A DNA stretch of 64,000 nt from Streptomyces nigrescens (GTDB lineage Bacteria; Actinomycetota; Actinomycetes; Streptomycetales; Streptomycetaceae): contig AP026073.1 of the NCBI GenBank assembly GCA_024349765.1, positions 2,418,001 to 2,482,000 on the forward strand, read 5' to 3'. The notes beneath the pieces are model-generated. The model saw nothing but the letters and a program-made list of their open reading frames with translations. It did no database searches and had not been told where the DNA came from. The translations under genes were made by a program, and so were the position numbers. Of the stretch, positions 8,933 to 17,961 are shown one piece after another (position 1 is the stretch's first letter; each line of letters starts with the position of its first letter).

Positions 8933-9059
8933 CGGCCGCAACCGGAGAAAGTGCCAAATCCCTTGCCGCTATGGGCAGTAAGTGTCGCGGGATCGCGCTC
9001 CGGCAGGAAAAATGAGGGTCGGGACGGGGTGCCGGCCGGATAATTTTCGGATCCCCCAC

Positions 9060-9089
9060 TTGAGCGGACGATCCTTGGCTGGTTACCGT
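9060..9089 (+). promoter_or_regulatory. Promoter of the DUF6421-SDR-aldolase operon
   Basis: TTGAGC (9060-9065), an 18-base spacer and TACCGT (9084-9089) match a housekeeping sigma-70-like promoter. Transcription would begin near 9096, about 30 bases before the ATG. The ribosome site CGGAGGGCAGTC precedes the start codon. Confidence 0.55.
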
Positions 9090-9124
9090 GTGCTGACAAC
9101 ACGATCTACCGCCGGAGGGCAGTC

Positions 9125-10522
9125 ATGACGGAAATTCTTTCGCCTGTGGGTGTCCCGGGAGGCACTGGGACCGCGGAGCGCGTGGTGGACCACCCGGCGT
9201 GGCCCGTGCTCAAGGACGCCGTCGAGACCATCCGGCCCTGGCAGTCCAAGGACGGTGCGATCGACCTCGCGGCCGACGGCGCGCCCACCGCGGACGCCGT
9301 GCGCGCCGAGGTCGAGCGGGTGATAGCGGCCGTCCGGGAGCTCGCCCCGCTGGTCCCGCACGACGCCGCCTACCACGAGGCGCTCGTCGCCGACCTGCGC
9401 CGCTGGGCCGACGACGGCTTCGGCGTGCCGGACTTCCTGGACTCGCTGCTCGCCTTCCAGCCCGCCCGGCAGCGCGCCGACGGCCTCCAGCACCTGGTGC
9501 TGTTCCCCATGTACACCCAGAACGGCAACCCGGACCGCAACTTCGAGGCCGTGGTGCTGCGCATGGTCTGGCCGGACTGGCTCGCCGAGCTGGAGCGCAC
9601 CCGCTACGACAACCCCCTCTTCTGCGGCATCACCTTCGAGGACTTCACCGCCGGCTACGACACCAACTCCGCGGTCCTCTTCCCGGAGACCATCGCGGTC
9701 CGCGAGGCCCCCGCGCGGTTCACCTGGGGCGGCATCTTCTGCGACCGCGAGGCCGCCCGCTTCCGCCGGGTCACCGAGGCCGCCGTCGAGACGCTCGGCC
9801 TCGAAGTGCCCGAGGACATCAGCGAGATGCTCACCGACCAGGAGCGCTGCCAGGAGGCGTTCGTCCTGTGGGACATGGTCCACGACCGCACCCACAGCCA
9901 CGGCGACCTGCCGTTCGACCCCTTCATGATCAAGCAGCGCCAGCCGTTCTGGATGTACGGCCTGGAGGAGCTGCGCTGTGACCTCACCGCCTTCAAGGAG
10001 GCCGTGAAGCTGGAGGCCGAGGGCTACTCCCAGGCCCGCGACGTGCAGTTCGCGGTGATCTTCGACCGGATGTTCCGCTTCCCGGTCACCGGCGACCGGG
10101 TCCGCAACTACGACGGCCTGGGCGGCCAGCTGCTCTTCGCGTACCTGCACAAGCACGACGTCGTACGCTGGACGGACAACACACTGCACATCGACTGGGA
10201 GCGGGCGCCCAAGGTCACCAACGAGCTGTGCGGCGAGATCGAAAAGCTCTACCGCGACGGCATCGACCGGCCCAAGCTGGTCCACTGGTTCGCCGCGTAC
10301 GACCTCGTCTCGACCTATCTCGCCCCGCACCCGGGCTCGGTCTGGGCCAAGGGACCGGACGCCCTCGACCTGGACCAGCCGCCGCGCAAGCTCGTGGACG
10401 ACGTGCTCCCCGACGAATTCCCGCTGAGCATGTTCTACGAGGCGCTCGCCAAGAAGCTGCGGTCCGTGATCGCCTCGACCAAGGGCATCACCGCCCACAG
10501 CGACACGCTGGCGGCGGCATGA
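9125..10522 (+). CDS. DUF6421-family protein of unknown function
   Basis: A 465-residue soluble protein without signal peptide or membrane helices, matching the actinobacterial family I recall as DUF6421. Its most striking element is HDRTHSHGDLPFDPFMIKQRQPFWMYGLEELRCDL, where His253, His257 and His259 form an HxxxHxH cluster followed by a Glu pair, a plausible metal site. Other conserved-looking stretches are LFPMYTQNGNPDRNFEAVVLRMVWPDWLAELE and GGIFCDREAARFRRVTEAA. Reaction unknown. It starts at ATG 9125 behind GGAGG and ends with ATGA shared with the SDR gene, so the two are translationally coupled. It is the first gene of a three-gene operon with an SDR and a threonine aldolase. Confidence 0.8.
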   Translation: MTEILSPVGVPGGTGTAERVVDHPAWPVLKDAVETIRPWQSKDGAIDLAADGAPTADAVRAEVERVIAAVRELAPLVPHDAAYHEALVADLRRWADDGFGVPDFLDSLLAFQPARQRADGLQHLVLFPMYTQNGNPDRNFEAVVLRMVWPDWLAELERTRYDNPLFCGITFEDFTAGYDTNSAVLFPETIAVREAPARFTWGGIFCDREAARFRRVTEAAVETLGLEVPEDISEMLTDQERCQEAFVLWDMVHDRTHSHGDLPFDPFMIKQRQPFWMYGLEELRCDLTAFKEAVKLEAEGYSQARDVQFAVIFDRMFRFPVTGDRVRNYDGLGGQLLFAYLHKHDVVRWTDNTLHIDWERAPKVTNELCGEIEKLYRDGIDRPKLVHWFAAYDLVSTYLAPHPGSVWAKGPDALDLDQPPRKLVDDVLPDEFPLSMFYEALAKKLRSVIASTKGITAHSDTLAAA

Positions 10523-11343
10523 GCACCGACCGTGACAACCGGCCCACGGCCGTCCAGGAGCAGGACGAGGAGGCGACGGAGATGGTGAATTCGACGGGCG
10601 GTCGCGGGCCGCTGGAGGGTGCGGTCATCGCGGTGGCGGGAGCGGCCGGTCCGGCCGGCCGGGCCACGCTGCTGCGGCTGGCCGAGGCGGGCGCCGTGGT
10701 GGTCGGCTCGGACGCCAACCCCGAGCGGCTCGCCGAGGCCGTGGACGCGGCCCGTTACGCCCACGGCGGCGCCACGGTGATCGGGGACACCGTCGACCTC
10801 CTGGACCCCGAGCAGACCCGCGAATGGGCGGACCGCACGGAGAAGGAATTCGGCCGGATCGACGGTCTGGTGCACCTCGTCGGCGGCTGGCGCGGCTCGT
10901 CCACGTTCGCCGAGACCGACCTGGCGGACTGGGACGCCCTGCACCGGCTCCTGATCCGCACCGTCCAGCACACCTCGCTCGCCTTCCACGACGCCCTGGA
11001 GCGCAGCGGCAACGGCCGCTTCCTCCTGATCAGCGCGGCCGGTGCCAGCAAGCCCACCGCGGGGAACGCCGCCTACGCCGCCTCCAAGGCCGCCGCCGAG
11101 GCCTGGACGCTCGCCATGGCGGACGGCTTCCGCAAGTCGGGGGGCGAGCAGGGACCGCGCGCCGCGGCTGCCATCCTGGTCGTCAAGGCGCTCGTCAACG
11201 ACCAGATGCGCGCCGAGCGACCGAACGCCAAGTTCGCGGGCTTCACGGACGTCTCGGAGCTGGCCGAGGCCATCGCCGGGGTCTGGGACCGGCCCGCCCA
11301 GGAAGTGAATGGACAGCGTCTGTGGCTGACCCCCGAGCCGTGA
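10519..11343 (+). CDS. SDR-family oxidoreductase
   Basis: A 274-residue short-chain dehydrogenase/reductase. After a 30-residue acidic N-terminal extension comes the Rossmann glycine motif VAGAAGPAGRA (G-x-x-G-x-x-G form), then VVGSDANPERL for cofactor choice, the VHLVGGW strand in place of NNAG, the catalytic Ser in LLISAAGA and YxxxK as Tyr186-Ala-Ala-Ser-Lys190. NAD(P)H use is expected from the family; substrate unknown. Its ATG overlaps the DUF6421 stop (ATGA) and its own stop overlaps the aldolase start (GTGA), so all three genes are made together. The fold is complete and near the usual length once the extension is removed. Confidence 0.9.
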   Translation: MSTDRDNRPTAVQEQDEEATEMVNSTGGRGPLEGAVIAVAGAAGPAGRATLLRLAEAGAVVVGSDANPERLAEAVDAARYAHGGATVIGDTVDLLDPEQTREWADRTEKEFGRIDGLVHLVGGWRGSSTFAETDLADWDALHRLLIRTVQHTSLAFHDALERSGNGRFLLISAAGASKPTAGNAAYAASKAAAEAWTLAMADGFRKSGGEQGPRAAAAILVVKALVNDQMRAERPNAKFAGFTDVSELAEAIAGVWDRPAQEVNGQRLWLTPEP

Positions 11344-12410
11344 CCGGAGCGAAGACCGACGCCCGGCAGCACCACGATCCGCAGATCCGCGGCTTCGCCA
11401 GCGACAACTACGCCGGCGCCCACCCCGAGGTGCTGGCCGCGCTCGCCCTCGCCAACGGCGGTCACCAGATCGCCTACGGCGAGGACGACTACACCGAGCA
11501 CCTCCAGCGGGTGTTCCGCAGCCACTTCGGGCAGCGGGCGCAGGCGTTCCCGGTGTTCAACGGCACCGGTGCCAACGTCGTGGCCCTCCAGGCCGTGACC
11601 GACCGCTGGGGCGCGGTGGTCGCCGCCGAGACGGCACACATCAACGTCGACGAGTGCGGTGCGCCCGAGCGGGTCGGCGGGCTGAAGCTGCTCACCGTGC
11701 CGACCGAGGACGGCAAGCTCACCCCCGAGCTGATCGACCGCCAGGCCTGGGGCTGGGACGACGAGCACCGCGCCATGCCGCAGGTCGTCTCGATCACCCA
11801 GAGCACGGAGCTCGGCACGGTCTACACCCCCGACGAGATCCGGGCCATCTGCGAACACGCCCATGAGCGCGGCATGGTGGTCCATCTGGACGGTTCGCGG
11901 ATAGCCAACGCCGCGGCGACGCTGGACGTCCCCATGCGGGCCTTCACCAACGCCGTGGGCGTCGACATCCTCTCCTACGGGGGCACGAAGAACGGCGCGG
12001 TCTTCGGTGAGGCCGTGGTCGTGCTCAACCCCGACCGGGTGCGCGCGATGAAGCATCTGCGCAAGCTGTCCATGCAGCTGGCCTCCAAGATGCGCTTCGT
12101 CTCCGTCCAGTTGGAGGCACTGCTCGCCAAGGACCTGTGGCTGCGCAACGCCCGGCACGCCAACACCATGGCGCAGCGGCTGGCGGCCGGCGTCCGGCAG
12201 ATCGACGGGGTGGAGATCCTCTACCCGGTGCAGTCCAACGCGGTCTTCGCCCGGCTGCCGCACGACGTGAGCGAACGCCTCCAGAAGCGCTACCGCTTCT
12301 ACTTCTGGGACGAGCAGGCCGGCGATGTGCGCTGGATGTGCGCGTTCGACACCACCGAGGAGGACGTGGACGGCTTCCTCGCCGCGCTCCGGGAGGAAAT
12401 CGCCCGCTGA
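11340..12410 (+). CDS. Low-specificity threonine aldolase-type PLP enzyme
   Basis: A 356-residue fold-type I PLP lyase of the beta-hydroxy-amino-acid aldolase family, which cleaves L-threonine or related 3-hydroxy amino acids to glycine and an aldehyde. The PLP lysine is Lys217 in SYGGTKNGAVFGEA. The PLP-holding Asp and Arg are in VVHLDGSRIANAA, the family hallmark, and the N-terminal FASDNYAGAHPEVLAAL is also typical. The GTG at 11340 overlaps the SDR stop (GTGA); an in-frame GTG six codons earlier is possible. Third gene of the DUF6421 operon, directly followed by an intrinsic terminator. The true substrate may be set by the two unusual partners rather than being threonine. Confidence 0.9.
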   Translation: MTGAKTDARQHHDPQIRGFASDNYAGAHPEVLAALALANGGHQIAYGEDDYTEHLQRVFRSHFGQRAQAFPVFNGTGANVVALQAVTDRWGAVVAAETAHINVDECGAPERVGGLKLLTVPTEDGKLTPELIDRQAWGWDDEHRAMPQVVSITQSTELGTVYTPDEIRAICEHAHERGMVVHLDGSRIANAAATLDVPMRAFTNAVGVDILSYGGTKNGAVFGEAVVVLNPDRVRAMKHLRKLSMQLASKMRFVSVQLEALLAKDLWLRNARHANTMAQRLAAGVRQIDGVEILYPVQSNAVFARLPHDVSERLQKRYRFYFWDEQAGDVRWMCAFDTTEEDVDGFLAALREEIAR

Positions 12411-12423
12411 CGCCGGACCCGAC

Positions 12424-12480
12424 GGGCCCGCGCCCGGCCGGAGGTCATGACGTGACCACCGGCCGGGCGCGGCCCTTTTC
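12424..12480 (+). terminator. Intrinsic terminator of the DUF6421-SDR-aldolase operon
   Basis: A perfect 12-bp stem, GCGCCCGGCCGG (12430-12441) with its complement at 12459-12470, is extended by further GGCC pairing and followed by TTTT at 12476-12479. It starts about 20 bases after the aldolase stop. A T-run is rare in this GC-rich sequence, which strengthens the call. Confidence 0.8.
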
Positions 12481-12631
12481 CGGCACACTCGCGGCGCCGC
12501 CGCCGGTACACCACAATGAACTCCCCGGTACGGTTTGCTTTACCGCGCCGGGTCGTGCTGCAATGCCGCCGGACGGCCGCCGACCGGCCGCGCCGCCGGC
12601 AGCCACCGCCACGACCTGCGAGGAACGGCCC

Positions 12632-13330
12632 ATGCCCACATCCCTGTACGTCTCCGACGAGGTACGCGCCCTGGCGCCGGGCTTCGCCCACCTCGCCGTC
12701 GAAGCCCACGGCCTGACCAACGGGCCCAGCGACGCGTCGAGCGCCGCACTGCTGGACGAGGCCACCCGCCGGCTGGTCCGGCGCCTCGACGGGCGCGCCC
12801 CGCAGGACGACCCGCACCTCGCCGCCTGGCGCGCCGCGTACACCGCCTTCGGCGCCAAGCCCTCGCGCACCCGCAACTCCGCCGAGGCGCTGGCCCGGCG
12901 CGCCCTCGCGGACGGCGGGCTGCCGCGGATCAACCGCCTCGTCGACCTCTACAACGCGATCAGCGTCGCCCACCTCGTCCCCGTCGGCGGCGAGGACCTG
13001 GACCGCATCCAGGGCGGTATGCGACTCGTCCGGGCGGCCGGCGACGAGCCGTTCGCGACCGCGGCCGGCGGCACCGAGGTGATCGAGCACCCCGACGCCG
13101 GCGAGGTGGTGTGGTGCGACGACGAGGGCGTCACCTGCCGCCGCTGGAACTGGCGCCAGGGCGTCCGCACCCGGCTGACCGAGGACTCCGTCAGCGCCCT
13201 GTTCCTGCTGGAACGGATGGCTCCGATGTCCCTCGACGACCTCGCGGCCGCGGGCGAGGAACTGGCCGAGGCGCTGCAGAAGAGCTGCCCCGGCGCCCGG
13301 GTCGAGCTCGGCGGGATCCGGACCGCATAG
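12632..13330 (+). CDS. B3/B4 domain protein (tRNA synthetase beta-chain editing-domain-like)
   Basis: A 232-residue stand-alone B3/B4 protein, the domain that in phenylalanyl-tRNA synthetase beta chains edits mischarged tRNA. Recognisable pieces are WRAAYTAFGAKPSRTRNSAEALARRAL, then GLPRINRLVDLYNAISVAHLVPVGGEDLDRI, and the C-terminal RWNWRQGVRTRLTEDSVSALFLLERM. These free-standing forms are thought to act in trans or on small substrates, but the role is unproven. The ATG at 12632 follows GAGGAACGGCCC. The gene is monocistronic between the operon terminator and the convergent acyltransferase gene. Confidence 0.85.
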   Translation: MPTSLYVSDEVRALAPGFAHLAVEAHGLTNGPSDASSAALLDEATRRLVRRLDGRAPQDDPHLAAWRAAYTAFGAKPSRTRNSAEALARRALADGGLPRINRLVDLYNAISVAHLVPVGGEDLDRIQGGMRLVRAAGDEPFATAAGGTEVIEHPDAGEVVWCDDEGVTCRRWNWRQGVRTRLTEDSVSALFLLERMAPMSLDDLAAAGEELAEALQKSCPGARVELGGIRTA

Positions 13331-13369
13331 CGGCGGGCCGACGGAGCCCGGCCCGGCCGCGGGCCGGCA

Positions 13370-14080
13370 TCACGCGCCGGGCGCCGCCGGTGCCGTGCCG
13401 CCGAGGTGGGCCGGGATCCACCAGGTGTCGTCCGGGCCCTTGGGCCGTACCGGGTAGGCGCGCTGGGCGGCCTCCAGCAGGTCCTGGACGCGGGCCCGCA
13501 GCCGGTCGGTGATCTTCTCGGCCGGCTCGGCCGGATCGGCCGCCACCGGCTCGCCGACCCGGATCGTGATCGGGATGTGGTTCCGCCCCAGGTCCCGCTT
13601 GTGGCCCTTGGTCCACAGCCGCTGGGTGCCCCACAGCGCCACCGGCAGCAGCGGCACCCCGGCCTCCTGCGCCAGCCGCGCCGCGCCCGACTTGAAGGAC
13701 TTCAGGGTGAACGACTCGGAGATGGTCGCCTCGGGGAAGACCCCGATGATCTCGCCCGAACGCAGCGCCGTCAGCGCGTGCTTGTAGGCGTGCATGCCCT
13801 GCGCGCGGTCCACCGGGATGTGCTTCATCGCCCGCATCAGCGGCCCGGACACCTTGTGCCGGAACACCGACTCCTTCGCCATGAACCGCACCAGCCGCTT
13901 CGCCGGACGCGCGGCGAGCCCCGCGAAGACGAAGTCCAGGTACCCGATGTGATTGCTCACCAGCACCGCCCCGCCGCGGCGCGGAACGTTCTCCGTCCCG
14001 GCGATGTCGAATTTCAGGTCGAGCGCCTTGAAGAGCGTGCGCGCGGCACCGATCACGGGCGGGTAGACGAGCTCTGCCAT
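13370..14080 (-). CDS. 1-acylglycerol-3-phosphate acyltransferase family (PlsC-like)
   Basis: A 236-residue acyltransferase. Motif I is NHIGYLD (N-H-x4-D), motif II includes VRFMAKESVFRHKVSGPLMRAMKHIPVDR, motif III is FPEATISESFTLKSFKSGAARLA (the EGT-like block written PEATIS) and motif IV is VPLLPVALWGTQRLW. Such enzymes acylate lysophosphatidate in membrane lipid synthesis; actinomycetes carry several paralogues, so the exact acceptor is uncertain. The start at MAELVYPP (14080) is preferred from family memory; an in-frame ATG eight codons earlier (14104) is possible, and neither has an ideal ribosome site. Confidence 0.9.
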   Translation of the reverse strand: MAELVYPPVIGAARTLFKALDLKFDIAGTENVPRRGGAVLVSNHIGYLDFVFAGLAARPAKRLVRFMAKESVFRHKVSGPLMRAMKHIPVDRAQGMHAYKHALTALRSGEIIGVFPEATISESFTLKSFKSGAARLAQEAGVPLLPVALWGTQRLWTKGHKRDLGRNHIPITIRVGEPVAADPAEPAEKITDRLRARVQDLLEAAQRAYPVRPKGPDDTWWIPAHLGGTAPAAPGA

Positions 14081-14240
14081 TGTCCGGAGGACCCCTTTTT
14101 CCATGCCTGGGGAGGGTTCTCCCGGCGGAAACCTACGCCGTCGTCACTGCGGCTTTCGGGAGATCGTGCCCGATTGCGGCCGCCGCGGCCAGCGCGCCGA
14201 CCGTCCCGGGCGGGAGATCCTCGTCACGTACCGGACCGGC

Positions 14241-14669
14241 TCAGCCGGCCGCCCGCCGCAGCAGAAGGTACATTTCGCACCCCAGGCAGTACCCGAAAGC
14301 GGCATTGAGGAAGGCCGCCGCGAGGGCCGCCGCCGTGGCCGCGAGGCCCAGCCACGGCGCCCCCGCGGCGAAGCCGGCCAGACCCACCAGCGCGAAGAAC
14401 AGCCCGACGCTCTGGGCGAAGCGCGGCGGGGCCGGGTCCTCGAACGCCGTCGGCGCGGACAGCCGCGGCCGCACCGCCACCCTGAACAGCCAGGCGTAGG
14501 GCGACCGCTGGACCCCGGCCACCGCCCCGACGGCGAAGACCAGCGCCTGGCAGGCCAGCAGCCATCCGCTCCCGCTGATCAGCGCCGCCGCCAGCACCAC
14601 GGCCGTCAGCGCCGCCCCGAACCGGGGGCCGCGTACGTCGATCCGGTCGTCGATCCCGTCGCTCGTCAT
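14241..14669 (-). CDS. DUF4395-family membrane protein with a C-terminal CxxC
   Basis: A 142-residue membrane protein with hydrophobic helices at about 20-36, 40-52, 85-102 and 105-122 and the family-typical VDVRGPRFGAALTAVVL, PYAWLFRVAVRPRL, and C-terminal FGYCLGCEMYLLL. The CLGC motif is a possible thiol-disulfide pair near the membrane face. Function is not established. Divergently placed 76 bases away is a membrane-anchored thioredoxin-like protein, an arrangement that suggests the two exchange electrons. The start at 14669 (MTSDGIDDRIDVRGP) is the first residue with family similarity. Confidence 0.82.
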   Translation of the reverse strand: MTSDGIDDRIDVRGPRFGAALTAVVLAAALISGSGWLLACQALVFAVGAVAGVQRSPYAWLFRVAVRPRLSAPTAFEDPAPPRFAQSVGLFFALVGLAGFAAGAPWLGLAATAAALAAAFLNAAFGYCLGCEMYLLLRRAAG

Positions 14670-14745
14670 GCCCCCTACCTTCCCCCGGAAAAGCCCGTGC
14701 GGAGCGCCGGGAATCTTTGCGGTCCTGTGAACGCTGCACCCCTCG

Positions 14746-15165
14746 ATGACCGGACTCATGGTGTGCCTCGCGGTGCTCGCGGCAGCGAGCCTCTTCGGCG
14801 TGTGGCACCAACGCCGCAACGGGAGACTGTCGGTGCGCAAGCGGGACGAAACGGCGCGGCTCGGTGCCGCGGAGATCGGTGCTGCGCTGGGGGAGCGGGC
14901 CACCCTGCTGCAGTTCTCCAGCGCCTTCTGCCAGCCCTGCCGGGCCACCCGGCGCACCCTCGCCGAGGTCGCCGGCATGGTCGAGGGGGTGGCCCATGTG
15001 GAGATCGACGCCGAGGCCCACCTCGACCTCGTACGGGAGCTGAACGTGCTGCGCACCCCGACGGTGCTGGTGCTCGACGCGGACGGCGCGATCGTCCGCC
15101 GCGCCTCCGGGCAGCCCCGCAAGTCCGACGTCATCGCGGCGCTCGGGGCGGCCGTCCGTGATTGA
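14746..15165 (+). CDS. Thioredoxin-family protein with N-terminal membrane anchor
   Basis: A 139-residue protein: an N-terminal hydrophobic helix (about residues 3-18), a short basic linker and a thioredoxin fold. The active site is FCQPC with Cys62 and Cys65 (SSAFCQPCRATRRTLAEV), and the cis-Pro is in the NVLRTPTVLVLDADG stretch. It is anchored in the membrane with the thioredoxin fold probably on the outside or at the face. The dicysteine indicates thiol-disulfide exchange. It is divergent from the DUF4395 CxxC membrane protein, its likely partner. ATG at 14746; no strong ribosome site is seen. Confidence 0.85.
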   Translation: MTGLMVCLAVLAAASLFGVWHQRRNGRLSVRKRDETARLGAAEIGAALGERATLLQFSSAFCQPCRATRRTLAEVAGMVEGVAHVEIDAEAHLDLVRELNVLRTPTVLVLDADGAIVRRASGQPRKSDVIAALGAAVRD

Positions 15166-15223
15166 TCTCCCAGATACCGGGCCGCCCTTGACGCTACGGG
15201 TCGCGCATCGTCAGTCTGACGTG

Positions 15224-15304
15224 ATGCGGCCAGGAACCCTTCTCTACGGACGCGCCCACGTCGACCTTCTGCGGACCTCCAGCGCCCGCTGTCCGGGCGT
15301 GTGA
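15224..15304 (+). CDS. Cysteine-containing leader peptide (26 aa), upstream of flavin reductase
   Basis: ATG 15224 to TGA 15304 encodes 26 residues with the core AHVDLLRTSSARCP near the C-terminus. I recognise the HVDLLR..S..C pattern of short actinomycete leader peptides found before sulfur-metabolism and redox genes, in which a late Cys codon (TGT) lets ribosome stalling report cysteine supply. Its last codon and stop form GTGA, where the GTG (15301) is in frame with the downstream flavin reductase, giving either a coupled upstream start for that protein or simple overlap. Family membership is from memory; the reading frame and residues are seen directly. Confidence 0.65.
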   Translation: MRPGTLLYGRAHVDLLRTSSARCPGV

Positions 15305-15390
15305 GCAACGACGACGTAACCGCCGCAGGGCGCCGTACGGGCGCCGGCGGCCCCGCCCCGGCTCGTCCGCCCCAGCAGAAGGACAACTCC

Positions 15391-15897
15391 ATGACGGTCT
15401 CGCCCGACCTCGGCACGCCCCGCACCGCCTCGCCCGACCTCCTGCGCTCCGTCTTCCGCCGGCACGCCGCCGGCGTCGCGGTGATCACCGCCCGGGGCTC
15501 CGGCCCGGTGGGCTTCACCGCCACCTCCCTCACCTCCGTCGCCGCCGAGCCGCCGCTGCTCTCGTTCGGCATCGGCACCGGCGCCTCCAGCTGGCCCGCC
15601 GTCTCCGTGGCCGACCACATAGGCATCCACGTACTCGGCGAGCACCAGGCGGACCTGGCCGCCACCTTCGCGCGCAGCGGCGCGGACCGCTTCGGACCCG
15701 GCACCTCCTGGCGCACCGGCCCCGAGGGCGTGCCCCTCCTGGACGGCGTACTGGCCTGGATGGTCTGCAAGGTCGTCGCCCGGGTGCCGGCCGGCGACCA
15801 CCGCATCGTGATCGCCCAGCCCGTCGTCGGCGACCCCGCGGGGCCCGGCCGCCCCCTCCTCTACCACCAGGGCCGCTTCAACGCGCTGCGCGACTGA
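15391..15897 (+). CDS. Flavin reductase (FMN-binding split-barrel) family protein
   Basis: A 168-residue flavin reductase-like protein using FMN/FAD and NAD(P)H, the type that feeds reduced flavin to monooxygenases. The family core is clear: FRRHAAGVAVITARGSGPVGFTATSLTSVAAEPPLLSFGIG (flavin site), VHVLGEHQADLAATFA-like helix and the C-terminal PLLYHQGRFNAL, the usual ending. The ATG at 15391 has AAGGA seven bases upstream. An in-frame GTG at 15301 would add 30 Ala/Gly/Pro-rich residues and would be coupled to the stop of the leader peptide. The leader suggests control by cysteine or sulfur supply, fitting a reductase for sulfonate-type monooxygenases. Confidence 0.88.
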   Translation: MTVSPDLGTPRTASPDLLRSVFRRHAAGVAVITARGSGPVGFTATSLTSVAAEPPLLSFGIGTGASSWPAVSVADHIGIHVLGEHQADLAATFARSGADRFGPGTSWRTGPEGVPLLDGVLAWMVCKVVARVPAGDHRIVIAQPVVGDPAGPGRPLLYHQGRFNALRD

Positions 15898-16120
15898 CGC
15901 GCCGTCCGCGGCCTGCTGCTCACCCGCGCTCCTCACCGATCAGGGCCGTTGGGAAGGTCACATTTCGACGGCCTTGATTCGGGGCACGAGACTGGATGTA
16001 CTGGCGAGTAATATGACGGTCGGCGTGGGGAACCGCATCCGACCGGGAGCCGCCCCGAGAGGCGCCTATGCTGCCAGCACGAGGCAGTTCTGAAGAGACC
16101 AAGCAGGTAGGAGAGCCGGC

Positions 16121-16906
16121 GTGAGCTTGAGGATCGTTGTCTGTGTGAAGTACGTGCCCGACGCCACCGGCGACCGGCACTTCGCCGAGGACCTGACCGT
16201 CGACCGTGACGACGTGGACGGTCTGCTCTCGGAGCTCGACGAGTACGCCGTCGAGCAGGCCCTGCAGATCAAGGAAGCGGCCGACGACGCGGAGATCACG
16301 GTCCTGACCGTCGGCCCCGAGGACGCCAACGACGCGCTGCGCAAGGCCCTGTCCATGGGTGCCGACAAGGCCGTCCACGTCGAGGACGACGACCTGCACG
16401 GCACCGACGCGCTCGGCACCTCGCTCGTGCTCGCCAAGGCCATCGAGAAGACCGGCTACGACCTGGTCGTCTGCGGTATGGCCTCCACCGACGGCACGAT
16501 GGGCGTGCTGCCCGCCCTGCTCGCCGAGCGGCTGAACGTCCCTCAGGTCACCCTGCTCTCCGAGGTGTCCGTCGCCGACGGCAAGGTCACCGGCCGCCGG
16601 GACGGCGACACCGCCAGCGAGCAGCTGGAGGCCGCGCTGCCGGCCGTCGTGTCCGTCACCGACCAGTCCGGTGAGGCGCGTTACCCCTCCTTCAAGGGCA
16701 TCATGGCCGCCAAGAAGAAGCCGGTGGAGTCCCTGGACCTGGACGACCTGGACATCGACGCGGACGAGGTCGGCCTCGAAGGCGCCTGGACCAAGGTCGA
16801 GGACGCGGCCGAGCGCCCGGCCCGTACGGCGGGCACGATCGTCAAGGACGAGGGCGAGGGCGGCAAGCAGCTCGCCGAGTTCCTCGCGGGCCAGAAGTTC
16901 ATCTGA
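16121..16906 (+). CDS. etfB: Electron transfer flavoprotein subunit beta
   Basis: A 261-residue ETF beta subunit (FixA family). Together with the alpha chain it forms the soluble FAD/AMP dimer that accepts electrons from acyl-CoA and other dehydrogenases. Seen motifs: MSLRIVVCVKYVPDATGDRHF, EYAVEQALQIKEAADDAEITVLTVGPEDANDALRKALSMGADKAVHVED (AMP-binding fold), and the signature-like VSVTDQSGEARYPSFKGIMAAKKKPVESL. GTG at 16121 lies behind TAGGAGAGCCGGC, a good ribosome site. etfA follows 49 bases downstream on the same strand, the standard pair. Confidence 0.96.
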   Translation: MSLRIVVCVKYVPDATGDRHFAEDLTVDRDDVDGLLSELDEYAVEQALQIKEAADDAEITVLTVGPEDANDALRKALSMGADKAVHVEDDDLHGTDALGTSLVLAKAIEKTGYDLVVCGMASTDGTMGVLPALLAERLNVPQVTLLSEVSVADGKVTGRRDGDTASEQLEAALPAVVSVTDQSGEARYPSFKGIMAAKKKPVESLDLDDLDIDADEVGLEGAWTKVEDAAERPARTAGTIVKDEGEGGKQLAEFLAGQKFI

Positions 16907-16955
16907 GCCGCAGCCCTTCCCACCGCCCTCATTCTTCCCGCAGGAGAGCAATCCC

Positions 16956-17918
<963 letters not shown>

Positions 17919-17961
17919 GCCTCTCGGGCGCCTTCCGGGCGCCGCCGGATCCGGCAGAACC

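Larger units (their letters stand above)
8637..9124. other. Divergent intergenic region, glycerophosphodiesterase / DUF6421 operon
   Basis: This 488-base gap carries no convincing gene. It holds an 18-bp perfect palindrome (8915-8932) and a good promoter (9060-9089) for the rightward operon, annotated separately. The part next to the glycerophosphodiesterase (8637-8720) contains repeated GTCGGCTC/GTCGACCGTCG words without clear structure. Confidence 0.6.

Noticed and set aside
9083-10498. A 471-residue open frame on the minus strand across the DUF6421 gene
   Set aside because: It is antisense to a clear gene, made of Val/Gly/Asp-rich sequence typical of the reverse frame in GC-rich DNA, with no domain.
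11073-12488. Open frame antisense to the threonine aldolase gene
   Set aside because: Low-complexity shadow of a gene with an intact PLP site.
15181-15390. Riboswitch before the flavin reductase
   Set aside because: No recognised aptamer fold; the short leader peptide with a Cys codon explains the region better.
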